Position numbers and translations under genes: made by a program | Part shown: positions 53,429-60,988 of the stretch, piece after piece | Layout: every line of letters starts with the position of its first letter | Position numbering within the stretch: position 1 is the stretch's first letter | The notes under the pieces: generated by a model | The model's database searches: none | Seen by the model: the letters and a program-made list of their open reading frames with translations, nothing else | What the model was told of the DNA's origin: nothing | DNA from: CAWVSB01 sp036960375 | GTDB lineage: Bacteria; Pseudomonadota; Gammaproteobacteria; Pseudomonadales; CAWVSB01 | Reading direction: 5' to 3' | Assembly: GCA_036960375.1 (NCBI GenBank) | Contig: JBALVY010000011.1 | Coordinates: 62,001 to 126,000, forward strand | Length of the DNA: 64,000 nucleotides

Positions 53429-54052
53429 TTAGCCCAATAATACCGCCATTCGCTTGTGATGCGAGGCTAACCGGGTGCAGTGCTCGGGAATAGAAGTCTT
53501 CGTCCAGCCGGCAAAATTTACCAGCACGAATAAATCGATATCAGCCAAGCTTGGCCCGGAACCTACTAAAAACTCCCTGGCTTCGAGCGCCGCGTCGGCA
53601 ATGTCGAAGAAAGCATCAAGCCGCTTTACGCCTCGATCAATCAATTCAGGTATCTGCTCGACAGCCAATGCCCCGGGCATGGCCCGACCGGCAAATGCCT
53701 TGTTTCCATTACGCAAAATTTCCGCAACAGGGCTCATGCCTTCCAGGTAGATGCGATGATCCCAGGAAATGACCTGCGCCCTCTCCAAGCTATCATTGCC
53801 CATCAATGCTCTGTCCGGATACAGATCTTCCAGATAAGAGCAGATTCCAATGACTTCAGACAGTATCTGGCCGTCATCTAATACCAGACACGGTACGGTG
53901 CAGGAGGGGTTAATCGATTTGAAGTCAGGACTAAATTGCTCCTGCGGTTCACCCAGGTTGATTTCCTGCGAGGGGATCTCTATACCCTTTAGCTTCATAA
54001 ACAGATGCAAGCGCTGGGGATTAGGGGCAAATTCGAATGTGTATAATTTCAT
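53429..54052 (-). CDS. Glutathione S-transferase family protein
   Basis: GST-like protein of 207 residues, different from the one at 17494. KLYTFEFAPNPQRLHLFMKL at the N-terminus, cis-Pro loop NPSCTVPCLVLDDG and SEVIGICSYLEDLYPD for glutathione, then the helical domain with SLADIDLFVLVNFAGW. Alpha/beta GST subgroups with NPxxxVP loops fit best. Its start overlaps the stop of a small membrane protein gene by four bases, which suggests a two-gene operon. Substrate unknown. Confidence 0.9.
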   Translation of the reverse strand: MKLYTFEFAPNPQRLHLFMKLKGIEIPSQEINLGEPQEQFSPDFKSINPSCTVPCLVLDDGQILSEVIGICSYLEDLYPDRALMGNDSLERAQVISWDHRIYLEGMSPVAEILRNGNKAFAGRAMPGALAVEQIPELIDRGVKRLDAFFDIADAALEAREFLVGSGPSLADIDLFVLVNFAGWTKTSIPEHCTRLASHHKRMAVLLG

Positions 54053-54420
54053 TGAGCAATCTCTAAATTTGGACTATATAACTGGCGAAACTCCAGCCGT
54101 GACTGGTGCTCGCCAAAAGGTTCATATATCGGCACGGAAGAAAGCATGATTAAAGATACCAAACCAATCAAGCCCACTACCGAGCCGCGGATTTTATACG
54201 GCCAATTTGCCGACCATCTTCCGTAAACATAACAAATGAGCGTTAAGCCAATTACAGCCAGCACTAACACTACACCAAGCGTCTGATATCCGGCAGCCTG
54301 TGGCCATTCTTTAACCAAATACAGCAAAGGAGCAAAGGCCGTGTGCCCACCAAACACCGGTAGCGGCAATAACACCCACAGAAAGCCCCACAGCACCAAG
54401 CGGCTTAAACCGACACTCAT
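54049..54420 (-). CDS. Hypothetical three-helix membrane protein
   Basis: 123 residues: hydrophobic segments at about 7-29 (LVLWGFLWVLLPLPVF), 45-65 (GVVLVLAVIGLTLICYVYG) and 78-97 (GSVVGLIGLVSLIMLSSVP), followed by a short polar tail with EPFGEHQSRLEFRQLYSP. I do not recognise the family. The four-base overlap with the GST gene argues that it is real and translated. Confidence 0.7.
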   Translation of the reverse strand: MSVGLSRLVLWGFLWVLLPLPVFGGHTAFAPLLYLVKEWPQAAGYQTLGVVLVLAVIGLTLICYVYGRWSANWPYKIRGSVVGLIGLVSLIMLSSVPIYEPFGEHQSRLEFRQLYSPNLEIAQ

Positions 54421-54525
54421 GCTTGACTCATTTTGTGTTTTATCATCACGCTATCCTGCATGAAAACCTGAAAATTCCATGGTATCTTAACCGACTGATT
54501 TAATATTCACTAAGGATGGTATAGC

Positions 54526-54978
54526 GTGCCAAGCATCGAAGACAACTGTTTTATCTTGCCTTGGACGGTCCCGGCTGATGCTATCGATGGTCTTGGCCAC
54601 ACCAATAATGCAGCTTATATCCCCTGGTGCGAAGCCGTCGCCTGGCAACATTCGGAATTGTTGGGCCTGAGCCTGGCGGATTATCAGGCAACAAATAAAG
54701 CCATGGCAATACGGCAAGCGCACTACGACTACCACCAACCCAGCTTTGAGGCGGACAAACTGGAGATAATCACATGGCTGAGTGACTGCGACGGTAAATT
54801 GCGCCTGCGGAGAAACTTTCAAATAAAACGCTGTAGTGACCAAGTATTGATAATGGAGGCCTATTGGAATTTTATCTGTATCAATATAAAAACAGGCAAA
54901 CCGAGCAGAATGCCCGAGTCATATCTTAGCGCCTACGCCACTGCAGCCCTAGCCCAACCAATGCGGCAAGAAGACTAA
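54526..54978 (+). CDS. Acyl-CoA thioesterase, 4HBT hot-dog fold (YbgC/FadM-like)
   Basis: 150 residues from a GTG with AAGGA eight bases upstream. DAIDGLGHTNNAAYIPWCEA contains the region equivalent to the catalytic Asp/His motif (DxxGHxNNxxY) of FadM/YbgC acyl-CoA thioesterases; AHYDYHQPSFEADKLEIITW forms the central strand. It hydrolyses an acyl-CoA thioester, chain length unknown. Convergent with dgkA, their 3' ends overlapping by 30 bases. Confidence 0.88.
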   Translation: MPSIEDNCFILPWTVPADAIDGLGHTNNAAYIPWCEAVAWQHSELLGLSLADYQATNKAMAIRQAHYDYHQPSFEADKLEIITWLSDCDGKLRLRRNFQIKRCSDQVLIMEAYWNFICINIKTGKPSRMPESYLSAYATAALAQPMRQED

Positions 54979-55317
54979 AGCACCAACCACAGCAGCTCCT
55001 ATCGCAGTCAGTAATACCCCGGCTGCGGCCAGGTCTTTTACTGTCTTAATAGCGGGACTGTGCTCTGGCTCCACCTTGTCACACAGCACCTCCAAAGCGG
55101 TATTAAAGGCTTCAGCGGCCCATACCATCGCTATAACTATCACTAGCGATAGCCATTCCAAGCGATTGATGCCGGTGACAAAACCAGCAATGGCCACCAG
55201 CACAGTGGCCAATAAATGCAACTGGGCATTAGGCTGGCTCTGCATTAACTCAAGCACCCCGGCTAAGGCATGACCGATGCTCTTGATTCGCAGCTTAGGA
55301 GAAAATGCCTGTTTCAC
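54949..55317 (-). CDS. dgkA: Diacylglycerol kinase, prokaryotic
   Basis: Small three-helix inner-membrane kinase recycling diacylglycerol to phosphatidate; 122 residues from GTG 55317, which has GAGG seven bases before it (an upstream GTG at 55341 does not). AEAFNTALEVLCD holds the catalytic glutamates, KTVKDLAAAGVLLTAIGAAV the third helix. The N-terminus lacks the usual short amphipathic helix, but LRIKSIGHALAGVLELMQSQ can serve. Belongs to the DgkA/undecaprenol-kinase superfamily; Gram-negative context favours DgkA. Confidence 0.92.
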   Translation of the reverse strand: MKQAFSPKLRIKSIGHALAGVLELMQSQPNAQLHLLATVLVAIAGFVTGINRLEWLSLVIVIAMVWAAEAFNTALEVLCDKVEPEHSPAIKTVKDLAAAGVLLTAIGAAVVGALVFLPHWLG

Positions 55318-55433
55318 TGAATTACCTCTTATGTGTCTCACACAGATTAACGCCGCTAAAGCTGGAAGACAAATCTGCTCTATCTACCCACCGCCCAGAG
55401 ACTTATAATCCGTCATCAGAACAGAGGAATGAC

Positions 55434-55739
55434 ATGAAAACATTTAGTCGAATTGATATCACCCAGGCGCGACAGCTTATAGATGACGGAGCGAACATCG
55501 TCGACATTCGTGATGAACAGACCTTCCAGGGAGGTCACGTTGAAGGCGCAACCAACCTAGGTAATCACAACATCAGTGAATACGTCGCCCAAACGCCGCA
55601 GGATACACCTCTGGTTGTGTTTTGTTATCACGGCAATTCCAGCCAATCAGCGGCGCAATTCCTGGTCGAGCAAGGCTTCGACCAGGTTTTCAGCGTCGAC
55701 GGTGGTTTTGAGGCCTGGGCCAATAGCCCGCAAATCTAG
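55434..55739 (+). CDS. glpE: Rhodanese-domain sulfurtransferase GlpE
   Basis: Single-domain rhodanese of 101 residues, moving sulfane sulfur from thiosulfate to cyanide or thioredoxin. ATG at 55434 follows GAGG by six bases. NIVDIRDEQTFQGGHVEGAT is the domain start; the active-site loop VVFCYHGNSSQSAAQFL holds the catalytic Cys in CYHGNSS, the GlpE signature. Convergent with sppA, overlapping it by four bases. Confidence 0.9.
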   Translation: MKTFSRIDITQARQLIDDGANIVDIRDEQTFQGGHVEGATNLGNHNISEYVAQTPQDTPLVVFCYHGNSSQSAAQFLVEQGFDQVFSVDGGFEAWANSPQI

Positions 55740-57577
55740 TGGATGACACACTCAGCACAGTGAAGGTATGTATGCTTAGGGTCGTTATATAGATGTGGCT
55801 GGCTCAACAGAGGTGGTAACCCGGCCTGCAGCTGCGCCAGCAAAGGTAACTTAGCCATCAAGCGTGCAGATATATTGCCCAGCAGTGCGTCCAGCGCGGA
55901 CATCTGGGCCCACTCTTCGTCCTCAACCCACAACACCTGGTAGTCATTCTCCAAATTGACCAGTTTGGCGGCCGATTCAACTGCAGCCGATAAACCACCT
56001 AAATGATCCACCAGACCCGCATCAAACGCATCTTTACCCGTCCATACACGCCCCTGCGCCAATTTTTCTACATCTTCTATCGCCATCCCCCTGCCTTCAG
56101 CCACAATTTGAATAAACCGGCTGTAGCCGTATTCGATGCCCGACTGTATAGCCGCAGCAGCGACAGCATTTAATGGGCGGTCAATCGCATAAGCACCGGC
56201 CAGCCGGGTAGTGCCCACCCCATCACTGTAAATACCCATCTCGGCCAGGCTGCGATTAACCGTGGGAAATGCGCCATAGATACCAATAGAACCGGTCAAG
56301 GTAACCGGTGAGGCCCAGATTTCATCCGCCCCTGCGGCAACCCAGTAACCGCCCGAGGCCGCCATTGCGCCCATTGACACCACCACAGGTTTACCCGCCT
56401 GCTGTAATGCGACAACCTGTTCACGAATGACTTCTGAAGCGAAGGCGCTTCCGCCACCACTCGATACACGCAGCACTACTGCTCGAATATTGTCGTCACG
56501 GCGAGCCTTGCGTAACAATGTGGCCACACTTTCACCTGCCGCTACGCCTGGCGGTTCGTTTCCATCAATTATCATGCCTTCGGCAACCACTATGCCGATG
56601 CCATTTTTATCAACTACCTCAGGGGTAAACGGAAAATCGACGATATTGAGGTAATGTCGATTATCCACCCGACTATAATAGCCGTCCTCGTCTTCACCGA
56701 CCTGCTCAGTCAGATAACGCACCATCTCATCTTTGGTTTTGATGCCATCTACCAGGCCATATTCCAGCGCAGCCAGCGCCGCATTACCGCTAACTGTAGT
56801 CATGATCTGATCAATATTATTGATATAGTGATCGATAGATTGTTCCGGCAGATCCCGGTTGGCAATCACCGTTGAGGTATATTGCTGCCATATTGCTTGC
56901 AGCCAATGGTTATTCGCTTCCTTGGCCTGCTCCGACATATCATTTCTTAAAATGGGCTCTAAAGCAGACTTGAACTGGCCGACACGAAAAACATGAAAGT
57001 CGACCTTCAGCTTATCGAGCGCATCTTTAAAATAATTGCGATATACAGCAAAACCAGTAAGTACCACTCCACCCATAGGATGCACATAGATTTCATCGGC
57101 AAAGCTTGCCAACATGTAAGTCTGCTGATTAAAGTTATTACCATAGGCAACAACCTTTTTACCGGCTGCTTTGAACGCCTGAATTTCCAAAGCCAGCTCA
57201 TAGGTCTTACTCATGCCGATGGCCTGCATCTCATCCAGACGCAATACCATCATCGTAATACGTTTATCCTTGCTCGCCTCCTTAATGGTGGTAATCAGCC
57301 CTCTTAATGGTGTTTCCGACTGTAGAGCCGACGGATCAACCAAACGAGTAAGAGGGTCGATAAAGCTTCTCTGATCAACAACGACACCTGTAGGCGCTAC
57401 TACCAGAGCGGCCTTATCCGGCATGGTAAATGGCTCATAGCTACCGTAGACGACAAACATCACCACCAGCATCAACAAAAAGAAGATATTCGCCAGCATA
57501 CCGCGGACAAAAGTCACCATGCCCCATATGCCTGTAAAAAAACGCCTGATTAGTCCTGGCTTCTTAGTTTCACTCAT
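55736..57577 (-). CDS. sppA: Signal peptide peptidase SppA, 67 kDa type
   Basis: Inner-membrane serine protease of 613 residues that degrades cleaved signal peptides. One N-terminal membrane anchor (LANIFFLLMLVVMFVVYG). Two tandem SppA domains: the first supplies Lys in VGQFKSALEPILR (equivalent to Lys209 of E. coli SppA), the second Ser in MAASGGYWVAAGAD (equivalent to Ser409). LTGSIGIYGAFPTVNRSLAE follows. Start overlaps the end of the DUF2069 gene by eight bases. Confidence 0.94.
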   Translation of the reverse strand: MSETKKPGLIRRFFTGIWGMVTFVRGMLANIFFLLMLVVMFVVYGSYEPFTMPDKAALVVAPTGVVVDQRSFIDPLTRLVDPSALQSETPLRGLITTIKEASKDKRITMMVLRLDEMQAIGMSKTYELALEIQAFKAAGKKVVAYGNNFNQQTYMLASFADEIYVHPMGGVVLTGFAVYRNYFKDALDKLKVDFHVFRVGQFKSALEPILRNDMSEQAKEANNHWLQAIWQQYTSTVIANRDLPEQSIDHYINNIDQIMTTVSGNAALAALEYGLVDGIKTKDEMVRYLTEQVGEDEDGYYSRVDNRHYLNIVDFPFTPEVVDKNGIGIVVAEGMIIDGNEPPGVAAGESVATLLRKARRDDNIRAVVLRVSSGGGSAFASEVIREQVVALQQAGKPVVVSMGAMAASGGYWVAAGADEIWASPVTLTGSIGIYGAFPTVNRSLAEMGIYSDGVGTTRLAGAYAIDRPLNAVAAAAIQSGIEYGYSRFIQIVAEGRGMAIEDVEKLAQGRVWTGKDAFDAGLVDHLGGLSAAVESAAKLVNLENDYQVLWVEDEEWAQMSALDALLGNISARLMAKLPLLAQLQAGLPPLLSQPHLYNDPKHTYLHCAECVIH

Positions 57578-57956
57578 TAATTTTGGCCTCCTCGGGCCGT
57601 ACTAATTTACCCTGCCATCTTGCTGCCATCATACCGCTTATATAGGTGATGACACAGAGAATGACTGTCAGCCAATCGTAAGTAGAAACCACCGGTTCAA
57701 AGGTATTGCCACCAGAGGAAATAAAATACACCAGCAATACAAAACACAAACCCACATACCAGCGTGGCTTTCGTTTAATAATACCGGGTATAAAGACCAG
57801 TAGGGGTACCACATGAATCAGCCAGATGACTGGATTGGGCTCTCGCCCCCCCAACGGAAATATCAGCGTTTTGGCGGTAAACAGCACCAGCAGATCAACA
57901 TAGCCCACTAACATAACCCACCAGGCCACGGTGAATTTTTTTTCTAATTTTGTCAT
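57570..57956 (-). CDS. DUF2069 membrane protein
   Basis: 128 residues, four hydrophobic segments: AWWVMLVGYVDLLVLFTAKT, PVIWLIHVVPLLVFIPGII, WYVGLCFVLLVYFISSG and WLTVILCVITYISGMM. RKPRWYVGLC and the GGNTFEPV loop are typical of DUF2069, a gammaproteobacterial family commonly next to wrbA and arsC genes. Function is not established. Its stop lies within sppA and it shares one base with the wrbA end. Confidence 0.9.
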   Translation of the reverse strand: MTKLEKKFTVAWWVMLVGYVDLLVLFTAKTLIFPLGGREPNPVIWLIHVVPLLVFIPGIIKRKPRWYVGLCFVLLVYFISSGGNTFEPVVSTYDWLTVILCVITYISGMMAARWQGKLVRPEEAKINE

Positions 57957-58564
57957 TAACTTGCTTCCTTTATCGCCACTGACAGGCGTGCCAGCCGCCG
58001 CCCCAAGGCCTTGCCTAATTGCGCTTCTGTCTCATCAACCGCCCGATCGCCTTCAGCTCCAGCATGATGGCTCGCCCCGTAAGGCGTTCCACCGCTACTA
58101 GTGGTATGAATACCTGCTTCACTATACGGAATACCCGCGATCAGCATACCATGGTGCAACAAAGGCACAGCCATCGTCAGCAGCGTGCTTTCCTGACCGC
58201 CGTGCAATGAGCTTGAGGAGGTAAACACCGAGGCGGGTTTGTCGATCAATGCACCACTGAGCCACAGTGACGAGGTCTGATCGAGAAAATATTTTAATGG
58301 TGCAGCCATATTGCCAAAACGTGTCGGGCTACCTAGCGCCAAGCCGGCACAGCCCGACAAATCATCCAATGAGGCATATAGCGCCCCATCGGCAGGCACC
58401 TCGTCTTCTGTTGCCTCACACACCGCAGATACTGGCGGCACTGTGCGTATTCGCGCCTCAACACCTTCGACAGTTTCTACACCGCGTGCAATTTGGCGGG
58501 CCAACTCTGCTGTTGCGCCGTGCCGACTATAATAAAGAACAAGAACATAGGGAGAAGCCATCAA
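57956..58564 (-). CDS. wrbA: NAD(P)H:quinone oxidoreductase WrbA
   Basis: Flavodoxin-like FMN protein of 202 residues, reducing quinones with two electrons. FMN phosphate loop LYYSRHGATAELARQIARGV near 8-27, then GLALGSPTRFGNMAAPLKYFLD around 95, and SSLHGGQESTLLTMAVPLLHHGM, all WrbA features. Middle gene of an overlapping set sppA-DUF2069-wrbA-arsC-like; start overlaps the previous gene's stop by four bases. Confidence 0.95.
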   Translation of the reverse strand: MMASPYVLVLYYSRHGATAELARQIARGVETVEGVEARIRTVPPVSAVCEATEDEVPADGALYASLDDLSGCAGLALGSPTRFGNMAAPLKYFLDQTSSLWLSGALIDKPASVFTSSSSLHGGQESTLLTMAVPLLHHGMLIAGIPYSEAGIHTTSSGGTPYGASHHAGAEGDRAVDETEAQLGKALGRRLARLSVAIKEAS

Positions 58565-58914
58565 TCCAGCAACCCCAGAACATTTTCGGGCGGTCGTCCC
58601 AGTACGGCACGATCCCCCTTGACCACTATCGGACGCTCTATCAACTTGGGATACGCCGCCATCGCCGCGATAAGCTCCTCATCCGTTTTTGTCTGGTCTG
58701 CCAGATTATTGTTTTTGTATTCATCCTCGCCCTTGCGCAGCAGCTGGCGCGCATTGATATCCAACTTAGCCAACAAATCCTTAATTGTCGCCGCATTGGG
58801 CGGCGTTTCGAGATAAAGTACAATCTCGGGAGTCAGGCCCTGCTCTTCTATCAGGGCCAGAGTCTGGCGTGATTTAGAACAACGCGGGTTATGGTAAATA
58901 GAAATACTTGGCAT
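58561..58914 (-). CDS. arsC: Arsenate reductase family protein (ArsC, glutaredoxin-dependent)
   Basis: 117 residues from ATG 58914 with GGAG nine bases upstream; the frame is open to 58947. The N-terminal ISIYHNPRCSKSRQTLALIE contains the catalytic Cys12-equivalent of ArsC; Arg residues in RPIVVKGDRAVLGRPPENV match those that bind arsenate. No arsR or arsB is near, and such stand-alone members are common in chromosomes; YffB/Spx-like relatives are an alternative. Confidence 0.88.
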   Translation of the reverse strand: MPSISIYHNPRCSKSRQTLALIEEQGLTPEIVLYLETPPNAATIKDLLAKLDINARQLLRKGEDEYKNNNLADQTKTDEELIAAMAAYPKLIERPIVVKGDRAVLGRPPENVLGLLD

Positions 58915-58971
58915 CCGAAATAACTCCGTTAGGATATACTGAAACATTCAACAGGCAACCATTATAGAACT

Positions 58972-60228
58972 ATGCTGGAACAACTAAAAACCACAGTCGC
59001 GTTTTTACGTCATTTTATTCGCCGCTACAGTGAAGATGATTGTATGCGAAGCGCTGCCGCTCTCACTTATATGAGTCTGTTTGCCGTTGTGCCGTTAATG
59101 ACCGTGGCCTATACCATGTTCTCGCTTATCCCCAGCTTCGCCGAAATGGGCGATAAAATACAGGCGCTTATATTCTCCAATTTCCTACCCGCGGCCGGTG
59201 ACCAGGTACAAGGCTATCTGGTCGAATTCTCCGGCCAGGCTCGCACGCTCACCGCATTTGGCATCGGATTTCTGGCTCTCACCGCCTTCCTGATGCTCAA
59301 AAATATTGAGCAAACGTTAAATAGTATCTGGAAAACACGCGCCAACCGCCAAGGTTTAAGCAGTTTTCTATTATATTGGGCAGTACTCAGCCTGGGTCCG
59401 CTGTTTATCGGTATAGGTTTTTTGATCAGTACCTACCTCATTTCCTTAACCGTAATATTCGACGGTGAATACAATCTGGGTATATCGGAACTACTATTAC
59501 GCCAAATACCACTGGCACTACAGATACTGGGCTTTAGCTTACTATTTGGCGTAGTACCCAACGCCAAGGTGCCCCTCCGCCATGCTTTGGCAGGCGGTAC
59601 GGCGGCTGCATTGGTATTTGAACTGGCCAAAAAAAGCTTTGCTGCCATTGTGTCAAACTCCAGTTACCAGCTAATTTATGGCGCATTTGCCGCCGTTCCG
59701 CTGTTTCTACTGTGGATCTACCTTAGCTGGTTAATCATTTTAGGCGGCGCGGTATTCACCCAGTCACTGGCGGGTTTCTCCAATCGCGCCAGCCGGGTAT
59801 TTGACCCTCTTATTATCGCGGTCGCGCTACTTGAACTCTTCTATCGTCGCCACCAAACCGGCAAACAAGTCACTGAACGCGACATTCTGTCTGACCGCTG
59901 GTTACTCGATAAATACCCCCTGACGGCTCACCAATGGCAACAATTACGCGACATATTGATTGATGCAAAAATAATATGCGCAACCGACAACGACACTTAC
60001 ATTCTCAGTCGAGATCTAAACCGTTTAAGTATTTGGCAGCTATCACTTTTGTTGCCCGGCATCGAGTCTACCGAACAGACTCGTCCGGGTAGCAATGAGC
60101 AATATCCATGGTACGACGATCTACGTGGATTGCTTATCGATGTTGATCGTTATAGCCGTGACAAAATGGACATCAGCCTGGCTGACTTATTTCAGCAAAA
60201 AGAAGACAAAGGCGATGCCGGCGAATGA
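58972..60228 (+). CDS. YihY/UPF0761 family inner-membrane protein
   Basis: 418 residues: an N-terminal part with about six membrane helices (ALTYMSLFAVVPLMTVAYTM, FLALTAFLMLKNIEQTLNSI, GPLFIGIGFLISTYLI and others) then a ~140-residue soluble tail with a helix-rich ending. The first 270 residues match YihY/UPF0761 (once called RNase BN); E. coli YihY is ~290, so the tail is an extension common in marine gammaproteobacteria. Function unestablished. Overlaps the thioredoxin-like gene start by four bases. Confidence 0.92.
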   Translation: MLEQLKTTVAFLRHFIRRYSEDDCMRSAAALTYMSLFAVVPLMTVAYTMFSLIPSFAEMGDKIQALIFSNFLPAAGDQVQGYLVEFSGQARTLTAFGIGFLALTAFLMLKNIEQTLNSIWKTRANRQGLSSFLLYWAVLSLGPLFIGIGFLISTYLISLTVIFDGEYNLGISELLLRQIPLALQILGFSLLFGVVPNAKVPLRHALAGGTAAALVFELAKKSFAAIVSNSSYQLIYGAFAAVPLFLLWIYLSWLIILGGAVFTQSLAGFSNRASRVFDPLIIAVALLELFYRRHQTGKQVTERDILSDRWLLDKYPLTAHQWQQLRDILIDAKIICATDNDTYILSRDLNRLSIWQLSLLLPGIESTEQTRPGSNEQYPWYDDLRGLLIDVDRYSRDKMDISLADLFQQKEDKGDAGE

Positions 60229-60686
60229 AGTCAATATCACTGGTGTTTACGTTTTTACTTTTTCTATCGGCTTGTAGCGAGCCGGCACCTGGCACGACGG
60301 TACAGCTGAAACAGGGCCAGTCGATCGACCTGCTCAATCATCCTGACCATTGGCTGGTCATCAATTATTGGGCCAGTTGGTGCAAACCCTGTATAGAAGA
60401 AATACCCGAACTGAACAAGTTCATGAGAGCCCGTCCTGATGTACATATCGTTGGCGTTAATTTTGACGGCCTCAGCGGAGAGGCTTTAAACGAACAGATC
60501 ACCGCTATCGGCATGGAGTTCTCTCCGCTGGAGCAGGACCCTTTCTCTTTACTGGGCTATGATCGCCCCGTCGTACTACCTGTTACTTACATATTTACCC
60601 CCTCAGGCAAACTGGTGGCTGAACTCGCAGGGCCACAAACACTGGAATCCCTCCTCGCAGCCACCAACAACAACCACGATGGCTGA
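60225..60686 (+). CDS. TlpA-like thioredoxin-fold lipoprotein
   Basis: 153 residues: lipoprotein signal MKSISLVFTFLLFLSAC with lipid Cys17, then a TlpA/ResA-type thioredoxin domain with active site WASWCKPC (Cys53, Cys56) and VTYIFTPSGKLV with the cis-Pro before it. Expected to reduce disulfides outside the inner membrane, for instance in cytochrome c maturation, but the client is unknown. Starts on the previous stop (ATGA) and overlaps the acylphosphatase start by eight bases. Confidence 0.9.
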   Translation: MKSISLVFTFLLFLSACSEPAPGTTVQLKQGQSIDLLNHPDHWLVINYWASWCKPCIEEIPELNKFMRARPDVHIVGVNFDGLSGEALNEQITAIGMEFSPLEQDPFSLLGYDRPVVLPVTYIFTPSGKLVAELAGPQTLESLLAATNNNHDG

Positions 60687-60954
60687 GATCAACTGTGTGC
60701 ACGGATATGCCAGTGGCCAGGTTCAGGGCGTCTGGTATCGCGACTTCGTTCGTCGCTGTGCGCTACGTTATAACGCCAGCGGATGGGCTAAAAATCTGGC
60801 CGATGGCCGTGTGGAATTTAGACTGTTCGGCAGCCAGGCAGACTTACTCCAACTAATAGCAGATCTTAGAACCGGGCCTGAGTTATCCCTTGTAGACGAT
60901 GTGGTTTACCAATGGCACCACGCCAAAGCAGAAAACGGCTTTCGGATACTCTAG
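60679..60954 (+). CDS. Acylphosphatase
   Basis: 91 residues from ATG 60679; the longer frame from 60559 only runs through the preceding gene. Substrate-binding loop GQVQGVWYRDFVRR has catalytic Arg21, and GWAKNLADGRVEFRLFG has catalytic Asn39. Hydrolyses acyl phosphates such as 1,3-bisphosphoglycerate; physiological role is poorly known. Last of a three-gene overlapping run with yihY-like and tlpA-like genes. Confidence 0.93.
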   Translation: MAEINCVHGYASGQVQGVWYRDFVRRCALRYNASGWAKNLADGRVEFRLFGSQADLLQLIADLRTGPELSLVDDVVYQWHHAKAENGFRIL

Positions 60955-60988
60955 TGCTTATCGATATTAACACCGGCTCAACACAGGG

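Noticed and set aside
58267..58872. 201-codon plus-strand frame opposite wrbA and the arsC-like gene
   Set aside because: Both strands cannot be coding here; the minus-strand proteins have clear motifs and the plus frame reads as a composition artefact.
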